Origin: Atherinomorus stipes
Taxonomy: Eukaryota > Chordata > Actinopteri > Atheriniformes > Atherinidae
Assembly (NCBI GenBank): GCA_023101725.1
Contig: JALJCO010003555.1
Coordinates: forward strand, 92,501-156,500
Direction of reading: 5' to 3'
DNA: 64,000 bases
The notes under the pieces are model-generated. The model was not told the DNA's origin. It saw only the letters and a program-made list of their open reading frames with translations, and did no database searches. Below are positions 47,622 to 60,703 of this stretch, piece by piece. Positions within the stretch are counted from its first letter, which is position 1. Each line of letters begins with the position of its first letter. Made by a program: the position numbers and the translations under genes.

Positions 47622-49975
47622 TTAAGTGATACAAAAAGTGTTGGTGCTCGAGTTACCGACATTTGTGTGTCTGTAGTTCCGGCCATCACAAGCCCTTTCC
47701 AGGTCTTTATAGGGTAGATATGACTTCACTCTACCCAGAAGCCAAAAATGAAAGAAACTACATTTGACTACAGAACTAATTTTTTTGTCAAATCTAAAAC
47801 CAGAATCGAAAGTCACACCAAGATTTCTCACATACTGTTTACAGTATTGGGATAACGGGCCAATCACACTGACATGGCCATTTAACATGTCTGGCTGACC
47901 AAAGACAATAATCTCTGTCTCATCCTCATTCAAAAGAAGGAATTTTTGCCCCAACCATGAATTCACTTCCACAACATAGTTCAACAGTGTGTTAATGGAT
48001 CCAGTAGATGATGACTGTACAGGTAAATACATTTGCAAGTCATCTGCAAACAATGAAATACCATACTTCCTAAAAACAGAATCCAGGGGAAGCAAATACA
48101 AGGAAAAAAGAATTGGACCCAGGATGGAGCCTTGAGGGACCCCACAACTTAGTGGGGCTGCAGCAGATGAAAACTGGCCCAGGCAGAGAGAAAAACTTCT
48201 GTCTGCTAAATAAGACTGGAACCAGTTCAAGGCTACACATCTAATGCCAACACAAGAGTCAAGACGAGATAATAAGATCTGATGATCAAACACTGATGTA
48301 AGATCTAACAGAATCAGGGCAGCGGAGCAGCCACGGTCTGCAGTCATAAGCAGGTCATTAAAAAACTTCAGCAACGCTGTTTCAGTACTATGAAGCAATT
48401 TCAAACCAGATTGAAAATTTTCAGGAATGCAATTAAGATCAAGGTAAGATGGCAGTTGATTGTAAACTGTTTTCTCCAGAACTTTTGACGAAAAAGGGAG
48501 TTTAGAAATTGGTCGGTAATTTGAGAGAACAGAGGGGTCAAGATTTCTTTTCTTAATGAGAAGCTGCACCACAGCATGTTTAAAGGCAGCTGGAACACAG
48601 CCAGACCTAAAAGATGAATTAATCAGGTTCAAAACACACGCCTCTATAGGCTACTATCAAAAACATCTTTAAATAATCTAGAAGGAATACAATCCAGAGG
48701 GCAGTTTGAGGGTTTCAGGTGCCTCACAATCTCAGTTAAAGATGAGAGAGACTCCTGTTCACGGCTGTCAAAAGGACAATGTAAAGATGGCCTGATCGAG
48801 GCAATCTTGTTTATAAAAAATGTTAGAAATCTGTCAGCGCATCTGAGAAGGTCAAATGCTGCTGGAATCACAGGGATTTAAAAGAGAGCTAAGAGTCTTA
48901 AAAGAAATTAAGTTTATTAAAATTAGGCAGCCTTTACAGCCCTTTGGTAGCTATGTACACTTTCATGAAGCATCTCTAAAGATATCTGCAAATGATCTTT
49001 ATTCAACTTTCTTTCAGTGTGCCTGCAGGTACGCCGAAGATCACGCGTGGTGTCATCCAACCAAGGATCTGTACCTGGTTTTGACCGCTTGGTCCTAGAA
49101 GGAGCCACTAAGCCCAGAATATCTGAGCAAACTGAATTAAAAACAGTTAAAAGATCATCATGACTGAAGTTATCACTATGATCACTTACACCAAGTACTG
49201 AGCTAATTATGCTAAAGAAAACTGAGATGCCGTCAGAGAGTTAATTACACAGCGCTCCGGTGCACACTGTTTGACTGGACCACCAGAGAGCATAATGGAA
49301 AATAAAACCACATAATGAACCACAAAGATCTCATTAACATGAACACACAAACCAAAAGATAAAACCAAGTCCAATGAATGTCCCATTTGGTGGCTAGCGC
49401 CTGCCGCAGACTGAGTGAGGTTAAAACAGTCTAAAACGTCTAAGAACTCCTTGACTTGTGGTTTAGACTCGCAACAAACATGGATGTTAAAGTCACCAAC
49501 AATCAGAAAGCGATCAAAGTCCAAATTCAAAGTTGCCATCAAGTCAGAAAAATCCTGTATAAAATCTTTATTGAATTTAGGCAGACGGTAGATAGGTGCA
49601 CACATGATGGGAGGATCTGGGATGCCAGGCTCACTGCCGATACCCAAGTGACCAACAGTCTGCAGCATGTCCAACAAGTAACGCAGAGGAGTTTATAACT
49701 GACAGCTAACGTTAGCAAACAAGTTAGCTTACCGATCCAGGAGGAAAGTCGCCATTTCCGTGTTTTGACACCGTGGAAAATGTTTATATGGGTCCATTTT
49801 GTGTCGTCTTCACCTAAATTTACTCCAGGTTTTGCTCTTCTCAGGTCACTCCTCCTCAGAAACAGATAACATCTCCAGGGCTCTGAAGCAGCTGCTTCAC
49901 TCGTCATCTCCACTGTTTCCTCCTGTAGCAGCCTAACTATGCCCAAAATATTGTTTCCACACAGAGATCGTATTT
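47622..49975 (-). mobile_element. L2/CR1-type LINE, decayed, with endonuclease and reverse transcriptase
   Basis: On the - strand, 49677-49207 carries the second half of an APE-type endonuclease (FLIVGDFNIHV, then HSLDLVLSFGL); 49108-48644 holds two linker frames; and 48632-47622 is a 336-codon frame with reverse transcriptase blocks: NYRPISKLPF, LILLDLTSVFD, LSCGVPQGSILGPILFSLY and LFADDLQMYLP (catalytic FADD). Frames are broken by shifts and stops, and the N-terminal endonuclease part is missing, so the copy is inactive. Assignment to L2 or CR1 is from motif style. Confidence 0.85.
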
Positions 49976-51800
49976 GGCAACCTGCAATGGCGGCGTGTAT
50001 TGGCTTATAGACGTAAATATAATCGATCCCGTAAAAAATTATTTTATAATTATTTTTAGGCGAAATATAATTTTTCTAGGAAATGTACTTTCATTCTATA
50101 CCCCCCCCCACCACCACCACCAAACGACCTGTGGAGGCATTATTATTTTTTTTTTTAAATATAGCTTTTAATAAAAATATATCCAACCTTTAAAGCAGGA
50201 CTTAAAGACTGTCGGCAGCAGGGCCGGCTTTGTCAACAGGCGACACAGGCAACTGCCTGGGGCGCCATCTGCTGGACAGGGTGCAAAAAATTGCAGAATA
50301 ATAAAAAAAAAAGTTTAAGGTATGTAGGCTATATATTATGAAAATACACTCTCTATACATACATAGCTACTCGAAATTTCCCTCCAAAAGACATAAAAAT
50401 AAAACCTCAATATTTAAATTCTTTGCAATGATCAGATCTGACTGCATGACCTTTTCCTACTCTGACACTTGCTTTGACCGTGAAGGGTGACGTAGATGAT
50501 GTGGTGCTGTGGAAGAACGTAGGTTGTGTTGTGTTTAAACTTTTCAATGATTGAATGATGAAAAGAACGTCAAAACCATCGGGAACAGCTTTCCAAAAGC
50601 GAAGCAAGGCGGAGGAAGAAAAATGGGTCACAGGTGCAGTGGGATGCAGGTCTGGTCACAGGTGTTGATGAATGCGGGTGTGGTCAGTGGTAAAGGTGGA
50701 TGCAGGGAGGCTGCACTTGAGACCAGACCTGAATCCTGCTCCATCTGAGACCAGACTTGCATCTGGAACACTCAAGACCTGACAGTGGGATTCAGGTCTG
50801 GTCACAGGTGTAAACATAGTCTTTGATGCCACACCAAAATTCATTTTGCGTAATTCCCAAGCCGTCAGCGGCGTCCTGAGGCTGAGAAATCGCACGATGC
50901 AACTTTTTCCATCCAGGCAGGGCGTCATGTTGCTAGCCAGGTACACCAGCCTGAACTATTGCCATGTATGAGAAACACGACAAGTCAGTCTGGGTTCCCT
51001 CCATTGGAGACTGATTTCCAAGTCGGAACGAGAGGCAGGACTAACAGAAACAAATTGAACAGAAATTGAAACACGGAAGTGATGCAAAAATCTTTTTGTA
51101 AGAGGAAAGTCCTCAGAACAGCAAGTTGTGGCGGTTTTGAGAACATGTGCAGCTTCAGAAAGGGCATCGTTATAAAGTCGCTCCTATCTGCCATTCTGAC
51201 TCTTTATGGTTAAAGAACTGAGTCGTGTGTACTAATTTTAAACTTTAAATAAGACAGTATACATTCAGTTTACAATTTATGCACTTATCAGAAATATACT
51301 TAAAGTTTACTTGGCATGTACTCATAAATATACAAAAAGTTTAACATATTTAGCCTAGACGTATATTTAAACTTTTGAACAATACACTTTAATAGTACAT
51401 TCATAGTACATTTTCAAACATACTGGTTTCTTTGATACTAAGAGTTTAAATGTTACTGGACCATTAGATGGAGTAAAATAAAACACCGGAATCTACTTTT
51501 GAGATAAATTTTGTAATTTTTTTTTTTTTTTTACTCAGCATTAAATGTGGAGTAGAAGTATAATAAGGCAATTTTCAGTATATTTGAAAATTTATTTTTA
51601 AACACTAAAAACTAAAAGTGTATTATCAGTAAACCCATAGCAAACCTAAAAGGTTACTTTCTGTATACTTAAAAGTCTACTTTCTAAAACTAAAAGGGCA
51701 TTGAGAAGTTTACTAATAGAAAACTAACAGTATGCATACATCAACACTTTTAGTATACATAAAAGTGTACTTTGTAAGAGTAAAAGAAAGCTTAAAGTGT
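49976..51800. other. Intergenic, mostly repeats, no gene seen
   Basis: Includes a C-run (50102), a hAT-like end (CAGGGCCGGCTTTGTCAACA near 50219), small GGTCTGGTCACAGGTGT duplications (50640-50820), and from about 51230 an AT-rich dispersed repeat with AGTGTACTTTCTAAAAGTA-like text that resumes at 53455 after younger insertions. Confidence 0.45.
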
Positions 51801-51804
51801 TAGT

Positions 51805-52345
51805 ACTAACGTTATTATAGTTAACTAAAACTAACAAGAAACTAAAATTGAAATAACATTTTCGTTAACTGAAATAAAAATAAAAATAACAGTTTTTTCC
51901 AAAACGATAACTAACTGAAACTGTATTGTGTCTTTATAAAACTAACTAAAACTAAAATTATTGCAGAAACATCCCCAGTTTTAGTCTTTGTAATTCATAT
52001 AATACATCAGCCTTTTGGGTTGATATAAAATCTATTTCTATTTAATCTATTTACTTTGCTCTACTGCTTTTACTCCGAGTGACTTTTATGATGATTTTGA
52101 ATGTCACACCAGACAAACACCTATAATTTACTGAAAACCCCCCCAAAAAACTAAAACTAACACTGAAACTAATAAAAACTAAACTCAAACTAAACATTTT
52201 CCAAAAATAGAAACGAATAAAAACTAGCAAATCTGCTCAAAAAACTAACTAAATGTAACTAAATTGAAAAACAAAAAAATCCAAACTAAATAAAAACTGA
52301 AACTTAATTAAAAATCCAAAACAATGATAACCTTGGTTAGCATGC
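51805..52345. mobile_element. AACTAAAACTAA-rich dispersed element
   Basis: Left boundary TTATTATAGTTAACTAAAAC, right boundary AATGATAACCTTGG, with many degenerate ACTAAAACTAA copies between. This is a familiar, simple non-autonomous element style in fish. It interrupts the AT-rich host repeat. Confidence 0.5.
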
Positions 52346-52347
52346 TC

Positions 52348-52432
52348 ATGGTGGAGTGATTAGCCTAGTGGATATGTTGTGGGCTTTAGCACAGAGGATC
52401 TGGGTTCAAGTCCCTGTCATGCCACTCAGGTG
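52348..52432 (+). mobile_element. tRNA-like SINE head
   Basis: Has a B box GGTTCAAGTCC and an A-box-like TTAGCCTAGTGGATA at tRNA spacing. The flanks do not pair as a clean acceptor stem, so a SINE head or tRNA pseudogene is more likely than a tRNA gene. Confidence 0.4.
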
Positions 52433-52446
52433 AGCCAGGTCCTTAA

Positions 52447-53322
52447 AGGAACAGTTCACCCACAGAATGATGTAACTTTATTTTCCACTTCCCCTCATGG
52501 TGAGAAAGACTCTGGAGCACTTTTTCCGATATCTTAAATGCAGCCGGAGATCAGGAAGGCTTCTCGTTTCCCCCCAAATTTCATATAATGGAGTTTGCCG
52601 GGGTCCGAGCCAAAAAGGTCCATCAAAGTCCACAAAAACTTGTCAAGTGTCCTGAGTGGGTAACGTCCATATTTTACACGAAACGACGTCATTTAGTTTA
52701 TTTTTAGAGCCTAAACAGTCGTACATCTTACTTTCACGAAGCGTACATATGCACGTTCACAAAACTACGGAAGCTTTGGCGTTCAGAGCCTACTCTGCCA
52801 ATAATGCAAGCGTAGAAGAAGAAATTCGCTGTTTACATTGTGCTAAAAGCGCCAGAGCTGCAGACAAACCGGGACAAACACAAGAGGGTCCAAGAGGGGT
52901 TGGATATTGATTTAAAACAAAGAAAGAAAGAAAAAGAGAACGCGCGATCTTGTCTGCCGTGGCTTCCGTAGTTTTGTGATCGTGCATCGGCGTGCTTGCT
53001 ATAGATGCGATGTAGTACTGTTTAGGCTCTAAAAATATACTAAATGACGTCGTTTTGAGTAAATTATGGACGCTACCCACTCAGGACACTTGGATTACAT
53101 TGGATGAGCAGTATGGAGGAATATTGACAAGTTTTTGTGGACTTTTATGGACCTTTTCGGCTCAGGTCCCGGTGAACTCCATTACATGAAAGTTGGGGAG
53201 AAACGAGAAGCCTTCCTGATCTCCGGCTGCATTTGAGATATAAAAAAAGTGCTCCAGAGTCTTGCTCACCATGAGGGGAAGTGGAAAATAAAGTTACATC
53301 ATTCTGTGGGTGCACTATTCCT
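52447..53322. mobile_element. TTAA-flanked fold-back element, copy 2 (876 bp)
   Basis: Same family as 18759-19790: ends AGGAACAGTTCACCCACAG and (inverted) CTGTGGGTGCACTATTCCT, TTAA on both sides (52443-52446, 53323-53326). The arms are shorter around the centre than in copy 1. Confidence 0.75.
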
Positions 53323-53546
53323 TTAACCCCCACCAACTGCTCCCCAGGCACTTAAAGTAGCAGCCCACTGCTCTCTGATACTTACAGAGATAGGTGACAT
53401 ACAGAGCTCTAATTTCCCCTCGGGGATCATAACAGTATCTCAATAAACTAACAGTAAGTATACTTGAAAGTGTACTTTCTAAAAGTAAAAGTAAACTTGA
53501 AGTTTTAGTACAAGAACACTAACAGTATACCAGAAGATTACTTTAA

Positions 53547-53976
53547 CCCCTTAACAGGCCCCCCTGTAGGCAAAAACGCCTAAAAAATGCATACCTGAAT
53601 TAAATTAGCTGCTGCTCTTGAACCCTTTGGAGTACATGCAAAAGCTTGGCCTCTCTGTAAAGATAACACTCTGAATTTTCACTTTGAGCTTTCAGATTCA
53701 TTGTAACTTTAACTAGCATGTAGTTACTTAATTTGGAACACACTGTAATCAAGCTTTTTTTCCCTCGCCTGAATTTATTTATTTATTTATTTTTCTTATT
53801 TTACAAAGCCCACCCACCACGTGAGGTAGAGTTTGGTGGACATTATTGGTGGAGGAGAGACCATAGATCCACCAGTTGATCAAATGAGCGCAATCAAAGG
53901 GGATGCCTCTCCTGGCCGTCAGACGCTGTAGTATTGAAATATGATACATTTAACAAATTTATAAAACTTTGTATTG

Positions 53977-54016
<40 letters not shown>

Positions 54017-54045
54017 CCATGGACGGGCCCTGGGCAGCTAAGGGG
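53547..54045. mobile_element. piggyBac-type MITE, 499 bp
   Basis: Ends CCCCTTA and TAAGGGG are inverted and flanked by TTAA on both sides (53543-53546, 54046-54049), the piggyBac target. Sub-terminal GGCCCCCCTGTAGG at the left and GGACGGGCCCTGGGC at the right. A long A-run lies at 53979-54013. Confidence 0.7.
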
Positions 54046-54159
54046 TTAAGTATCTAAAATTAAATTGGCAATTTAGTCCCAAGAAGTACACTTGGGGGAG
54101 ATACTTTAGTATACTTAATGGCATGTACTTAAGGAATACTTCTTTTTGGTAAGGGACAC

Positions 54160-55660
54160 CAACACTCATTGTGCGCATTTTCGAGTCACCGTCCAACGGC
54201 GTCCCGAGGCTCAGAAACTATCTGGGATGGGGCCATGATGTTGCAAATGGATATGAAGCCGACATGAACACAGCGGGTGTTCTGAACGTGCATCATGGAG
54301 GATTCAGCAAAGAAACGCAAGGAAACGTTACCGGAGGAAGAGAGGAAAGAAAGAGAGGAAGGGACAGAACAAGAGTCAGGATAAGACTCTTTTACTGGCT
54401 GGAGTGAATCACAGTACAGGTATGATGAAGATGATGGTTAGTCGGGGTTGGGGGGGGGTCACTGAGAAAGGTGCTGAAAGTTGTGTCGCGCATCTTTAAA
54501 TCAGAGACTCACAAACAGCAGAGATGCTTCAAGGTTCCTCCCCCACCTGGAAAATGAGCAGCCCATACAAACACCACCCCCCTCCCCCGCGCTGAGGAAG
54601 AACAGCGGGTGTTTAGATGCTTGTAGCCTGCAGACAAGAAATGAGAACTCCTATAAGAAGTGAGAAAACATTTTCTGAAGAAACTAAAAGACGTGAAAAA
54701 GCGTGTTTATTGTGACGTAGGACACGTGGATTCACAGCAGCGTGAGGAAGTGAGAGCGAGCGTCCACGTTTGGGCCTCCTGATGATGTTCCATCCGCTTC
54801 TCTGCATCCCGTCACCATGGTGGAAACCAGCATCCCCCCCCCCCCCCCCCCTTTTTTTTAAAACAATGTATTTATTGAAATTTTCAAACAAAATACATAT
54901 TTCAGAGTGAACACAAGTGACGTTATGCTTTGACCGTCATCCCCTCATCGATCTCCCTTCCATGAGTTTCTATGCAAACAGCTGATGACAGGTTTGTTCC
55001 TGGAACCCCTTTTCTCCCCCCTTACCTCCGTCTCCAGGAAGATCATCACTTTATGCTTTTTGTTAAACTGTTTTCTTGCCTGCAGGGGTTTTTTCCAGAC
55101 ATGTTTCAGGCAGTCTCAATCTGCAAGACGCCCCCCCCCCCCCGATCACTTTTCCTAAATGTTGTACAAGAAACAATGATGGAAATCTGCAGGTTGGACA
55201 TTAACCAGTTTACTTGAGTCCAGATAAAGGTCTTATTTTCTCCAAAATACAACAAATCTTCTCTGTTTGGTGTGAAAATGGAAGAAGTGATGAATAAATT
55301 TGTAAAACATGAATTAAAACGATTATCTGATGGTCTTGGGGGGGTGTCTGGTGAAATCCATGCAGGAGGAAGCGAGCCGTGTCAGAACGGCGTGCTCCGA
55401 GCTTTGCATGATGTCACCACGTGACACCGAGGTCCGTCGCCTGTGGAGAGCAGCTGGCTTCCAGCCTCCGGTCCGGCTCCGATCGGCCCCCTCCACGCTG
55501 ATGGGGGTCAGCAGGGGGGCTCATCCAGATATCCAGCCTTCCCCGTCACTGGAGCTCACAGCAAGGACTTGGCCAGCGCCACCATGTGGTCGACACCGCA
55601 CGCTACATCCACCACTTCCCCCGGCACAGTGACCTGACAGAGTCGCACAGAGAGGCCGAA
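54160..55660. other. Intergenic, no gene seen
   Basis: Open frames of 60 to 100 codons overlap on both strands and none has recognisable motifs or splice context. C-rich and T-rich runs occur at 54834-54857 and 55132-55143. Confidence 0.4.
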
Positions 55661-55664
55661 CTTA

Positions 55665-56557
55665 CTGTGCGTTCAGACCAAGAGCGACTAAAGCTGTAAA
55701 ATCGCCGGAAGTCATTCACTTTCAATGGACAGGAGCGACAAGAGCGAATAAAGCGACGAGCTAAAAAGTGAGCGATTAGAGCGACTAAAAAAGTTAAAAA
55801 TGTTTACTTTATGAATTGGCTATGACACGTTTGGCTGTAAACCCTGAAACAATAGAATGTAGACGTTGTTACTTGGAGTCGGAAAGGCTCTGATTGGTGC
55901 CGTATTTTGGTTAGTAAAATGAAAAGAATGCTGATAACTGCCGTTGTGCAGTATTGTATGACCGACATTCGGGGCTAAAAGAGGTTGTGGGAAGAGGTAT
56001 CAGTGCCGTTGGTTTGTCCGGTAGTTGATAAAATTATTTTTAAAATAGGGCGAAACTTGCTGCTAATTGAGCGTTGATGTATTGTATGTGAATGGGAGAT
56101 ATTTATAAATATCTAAAGTATATGTTATAATAATAATAATTGAAGGATAAAAATAGTTTTCCTTTTTTCCCGTCTTGACATTTGTTTGAGAGTGAGAGAT
56201 GAATGAGTGAAGATCTGCAGATGCAGATCAGTGAAGATGATGGACTTACTAGTACATTATTTTGTTATGGGGTGTAATTTAATCAGTTTGTCAGACCGTT
56301 GTTTTTCAGTAGGAGAGGTTTCTGGTTAATCACAGGCTACAACTTGTCAAAGCACAAGGCAGCAATCACGAAAAGCATCACTGCAAAAGCTCTGTTAATG
56401 GTAAAAAGCATACGGTCCTTTAAAAGGATATGCAAAATTGAACGTGATGTCATAAGCGACTTGAGCGACAAAAGCGAACAGATTTTTTGTAGCAGCTATT
56501 TTTATGAGCGACAAAAGCTATTTTACAGCTTTAGTCGCTCTTGGTCTGAACGCACAG
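55665..56557. mobile_element. PIF/Harbinger-type MITE, 893 bp
   Basis: Terminal repeats start CTGTGCGTTCAGACCAAGAG and continue for about 36 bases, with the inverted copy at 56522-56557. Both sides carry TTA (55662-55664, 56558-56560), the 3-bp target typical of PIF/Harbinger. The inside has scattered GAGCGAC motifs and no transposase. Confidence 0.72.
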
Positions 56558-56560
56558 TTA

Positions 56561-57788
56561 GAGACAAATCAGGACAAAAGTTCTCACCGTTTCATTCTGG
56601 ATTCACACAGACAGATACTGGCTTCTCAGAACATCACACTAATGAGGCCACACAAGTATGGAGAAACTTATTCTGGGAGAAAAACGGAGTGGGACCTGAA
56701 GGGTCCATGAGCAGCAGGGTTTACTGTCTGTCAGCATGACGAATATTGAATCAGTGTTGTCTTACTCGCCACGGGAAGTACTGGTCGTCCTTCCTCCCGA
56801 TGCCCAAACAGCCTCTGACATTCTTCCCCCAAACAAAGAGTTCGCCTCGATCTGGAAGGGAAGCATCAGACATTGTAAACTCAAGATTTATTATTGTCTG
56901 ACCAAATGCATTCAAAAGCTGTGCCAGAAGTTCGCCCCCTCTGGCCACAAGTGGAAGTGCACACGCTAATGTCGTGCACATGGATGAGCTGCTTCGACTG
57001 CGCTGGTCTCTAATTTAACCCACATTACACTCAGTCTGAGCCAAGAGTCAGAGACACGAGCTACTCGGTTGTTTACACCCGTCTTACTCCAGTGCCGCCG
57101 GTGTTGTGCTGAAAAAAGCGCCCCTGCCGAGAGGACCGGTCAGACTCCAGTTTGGTTCTCTTCATCTCACAAAACAAAACGTTTCTTTGTCTTCCTGGAG
57201 TCTGAGTTGGGGATTGAGAGGCTCCTGCTCTCCATCTTTTAGCAGCAGTTAGTGTTGTCTCCACATGCGCAGACCTGCGGTGGGGGTACATGCCATCAAT
57301 GTTCCGGGGGCCGCATCAAAGAGGGGCCAGATCAGGGGGACTGTCACGACCCTGTACAACAACATAATGCAGATCTTTCTGTTTTTTATTTCTTTTGTAG
57401 GAGCTTTCTGGAGACGAGCAGGAGGGAAGCACCGTGAGATCTGGCTGGGAGCCGCAGAGAATGGCCGGCAGAGCTCTCGTGAGCATGAGAGCCGAGCAGA
57501 GCGGAGGATCGTCTCTTGACAGAACTGCTGTCGACATGCTACCAAGCACTTGACCCCCACACTGAGCAGCATGAACACACCTCTGCTCTTCTCTTTACCG
57601 CCTCACTAGAATGAAATCAGGCCAGTTTGTCATGCTGTTGGATTTTCGTTATCATGGAAAAATCTGTATGTGAACATAGTAACATGTTTAAATCCAATTT
57701 AACAGAAGCCATGTTGTTTTCCTAAACTTAACCAAGTCATTTTTAGACTCCATTGAATACTGAAGCTTCACAACTTTTTTTTGGTAGC
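56561..57788. other. Intergenic, no gene seen
   Basis: Several overlapping frames under 110 codons on both strands, none recognised. No clear promoter, repeat ends or splice-linked coding blocks. Confidence 0.4.
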
Positions 57789-57792
57789 TTAA

Positions 57793-57872
57793 AGGGATAC
57801 AACACCCACAGAATGACGTAACTTTATTTTCCACTTACCCTCATGGTGAGCAAGACTCTGGAGCACTTTTTT
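57793..57872. mobile_element. TTAA fold-back element, copy 3 (truncated)
   Basis: The first 80 bases match the left end of the family (CACAGAATGACGTAACTTTA, CATGGTGAGCAAGACTCTGG), preceded by TTAA. It stops where the LINE tail begins. Confidence 0.7.
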
Positions 57873-58640
57873 AGGCAAGGCAAGTTTATTTGTATAGCAC
57901 ATTTCATGTACAGAACAATTCAAAGTGCTTTACATAAAACATTATAAGCAAAAGGGAGAGAAAAAAACAATTAGAAGCATGATTCAGAATTAAAAGCATT
58001 TAAGATTAAAAAGAGAGAATACAGAGACGTGCGGTTTTAACTTTTGAATAAAATCTACGTAAATGCAGCTGAGAACAGGTGGGTCTTCAACCTGGATTTA
58101 AATAAACTAAGTGTTTCAGCTGATCTGAGACTTTCTGGGAGTTTGTTCCAGACATGTGGAGCATAGAAGCTGAACACAGCTTCTCCATGTCTGGTTCTGA
58201 CTCTGGGAACTGATAAAAGACCGGATCCAGATGATCTGAGGGGTCTAGTAGGTTCATACTGGGTCAAGAGGTCACTGATGTATTTTGGGCCTAAACCATT
58301 CAGAGCTTTATAGACCAGCAGCAGAACTTTAAAGTCTATTCTCTGATGGACCGGCAGCCAGTGTAAAGACCTCAGAACTGGACTGATGTGGTCCACTTTT
58401 CTGGTCTTAGTGAGAACTCGGGCAGCAGAGTTCTGAATGAGCTGCAGCTGTTTAACTGATTTTTTAGGTAGACCAGCTTAAAGACGCTGTTACAGTAGTC
58501 AAGCCGACTGGAAAGATGAATGCATGGACTAGTTTTTCCAGATTTTCCTGAGACATCAGATTTCTTTTATCCTTGAGATGTTCTTCAGGTGATAGTAGGC
58601 TGATTATAATTATCAGGTGATTTTACTCTGATTGTTTTAT
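57873..58640 (-). mobile_element. L2-type LINE, 3' part
   Basis: On the - strand the frame 58396-58055 encodes the conserved end of fish L2-type ORF2: VLRSLHWLPVHQRIDFKVLL, then LNGLGPKYISDLL, VPRVRTRHGEAVFSFYAPHV and NKLPESLRSAETLSLFKSRL. The element's 3' end (- strand) is the block TTTGTATAGCACATTTCATG to CAAAGTGCTTTACAT at 57890-57935. It is truncated on the 5' side. Confidence 0.85.
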
Positions 58641-59838
58641 CAGGTCGCATTTCTGACGTTTGGATGCACATTTTTGGCCAAAACGGCGTTCCGTACTCAT
58701 CCTCTCATGTCCGCTTGACAAGCAGCAGCAACAACTTTCCTCCCATTTCTGGTTTAACTGTGTGGCTTCACTAATGTCCCAGATAACAAGAACAAAGTTT
58801 CTGTTTGCTGCTGCAGTTCACGAAGCAAGTCCGGCTGATTGTTCGTCTCCTTTTATCGAGATCTGCCGGATCATTAATTTACTCGCCCGCATCGCGCTCG
58901 TGTCCGCAGCGCAAAGCCCAAAACTTTATAGGGTAAAAGAAACCTGTTTGGAATTCAGTAGCGCTTTTATTCCCATTAAAATGATCTGATTTTCCAGATC
59001 AGACGGCATTTTTCACTAGACTGTCTGATCAGTTGATCGCTACAGGCGACTTAACTGCTGAGTCATGAAATCTGACGGCGCAGACAGTTCAAGATTATAT
59101 TTTACTGCACATAAAATTCCCTCGTTGCACGGAGCGGATCAATAAACAGCATGTAACGTGTGTGTACAAAAGATGACAGAGCAGATCCTGGGTCAGTCAG
59201 GACTCAGGAGCGCTGGAAAAATCGTGGCTTTGGCGATCACGTGATTGCGTGGTCTGAAATCGCAATTTCGATCTGAATAGGATAAATCGTTCAGCCCTAC
59301 TTTAGTCCTCCAGCCTCTACCAGGTTTGTTGCATCTTCAACCTTCAATGTTCTTAGTAGAAGACAGTTAAAATGCACTTTACCTCATCTTATTAAATCAG
59401 TTAGCTTAAGGAATAAAAACTAACCAAAAAGGGGGAGATAAGTTAAAAAAGGGACATTTTACCATTGGGCTTTTTGATTCCAGTCCTGTACTTGTCATGT
59501 ATGACCACTTGCTGACTGCTGCTGCCCAGTGACACCTTGTTGGTTTCTCAGAGATGGCAAAACATAACCACACAACAAAAGCACACCCGGTGGATTCACT
59601 TTCAAGTGGGCTCAGACTCTTACATCAGAAATATTTTCTCTTGCTCTTGTACCAACGCCCCGTGGCAAATTGGCTCATGAGGGCGATTTATTTTATCATT
59701 AAACTCTAAGTGTTTGATTTTTGTCAATAAAAAGAGAAAAAATTGAGTCTGAGTCTCAAAGAACGTTATTATTCACTCACTTTTTGATCTTACGGCCCCC
59801 TTCCTGTCTCACTGCTAAATGTTCACCAGTTAGTCACC
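58641..59838. other. Intergenic, no gene seen
   Basis: Contains one hAT-like end (AAATCGTTCAGCCCTA, about 59285) without a visible partner. A 109-codon frame at 58660-58989 is not recognisable. Nothing else. Confidence 0.4.
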
Positions 59839-60166
59839 AAAGCCCCTTTCAGACTTGCAGTGGAAAGCGGTAATATTGGGGACTGTCCTTTATAACGTCT
59901 GCATTCAGACATGCGATCCGCTCTTTTACCTCAGAGATGTCGTGGACATGTACCGGCTGGACCCCATGTCATAAGAGCAGAAATGTTGCGGCATGTCGTT
60001 TTGGCTGAATGCACAAGGAAATGTTTCCGCAACATTTCCTGATGTCTGAAAGCACCCAGGACGCGATAAGTCGGCAACGAAGCGGCATGTTTGAAAAGAC
60101 GAGTCCGTTTAAAGAGCGGATGAACTTTACCGCTCATGTTTCGCAATGCAAGCCTGAAAACGGCTT
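59839..60166. mobile_element. Short MITE with AAGCCCCTTTCAGACTTGCA end
   Basis: Left AAAGCCCCTTTCAGACTTGC and right (inverted) GCAAGCCTGAAAACGGCTT pair well. Inner text GCGGATGAACTTTACCGC also mirrors the left side. About 330 bases; class unclear. Confidence 0.55.
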
Positions 60167-60703
60167 AAGTGGTTCTGCTGCTGAGCTGGAAGTGTTGCGA
60201 TATTTATTTCCTTTGGGAAAAGCTGCCTGCTGAGGCTGATGAGCCATTAATGTCAGCCAGCAGGCCGAGCCAGAACAGAAAAGCTGTAGATCAAACAGCT
60301 AAACTTGCTAAAGACAAAAAACTGGAGGAAAAGGAGCTTTTTTAAAAAATTTGCTGGTGGAGGCGGCAACGCTCCGTCTGTCTCTAACCTTCACGTAGCT
60401 GGATTCCATTGGCGTTAAGTGCAACAAATAGATAAAATAAACCCATATTAGGAGATAAAACCTCTTTACTTCATGGCCATTCAGGTACTAAAACTTTGAG
60501 CCTGTTCAGCAGATGTCTGCTATGACTTTCAATATTTCTAACCTTTACATTTCTTGAGTTATTTAGCATTTTGTAAAGGTTTATACCTAGCCGTTTGATT
60601 GGAAAAGCCCTTCAGGCCAAATGTGGACTGCATAATGAGCTACAAACTGCTTCACCAGAGTGCACCTGTATGCAGTGCCCATTTTATCTAACACTGTCAT
60701 GTA

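Noticed and set aside
55330..55637. Protein-coding exon of 60 to 100 codons
   Set aside because: Pro/Arg/Ser-rich translation of GC-rich sequence with overlapping open frames and no recognised domain.
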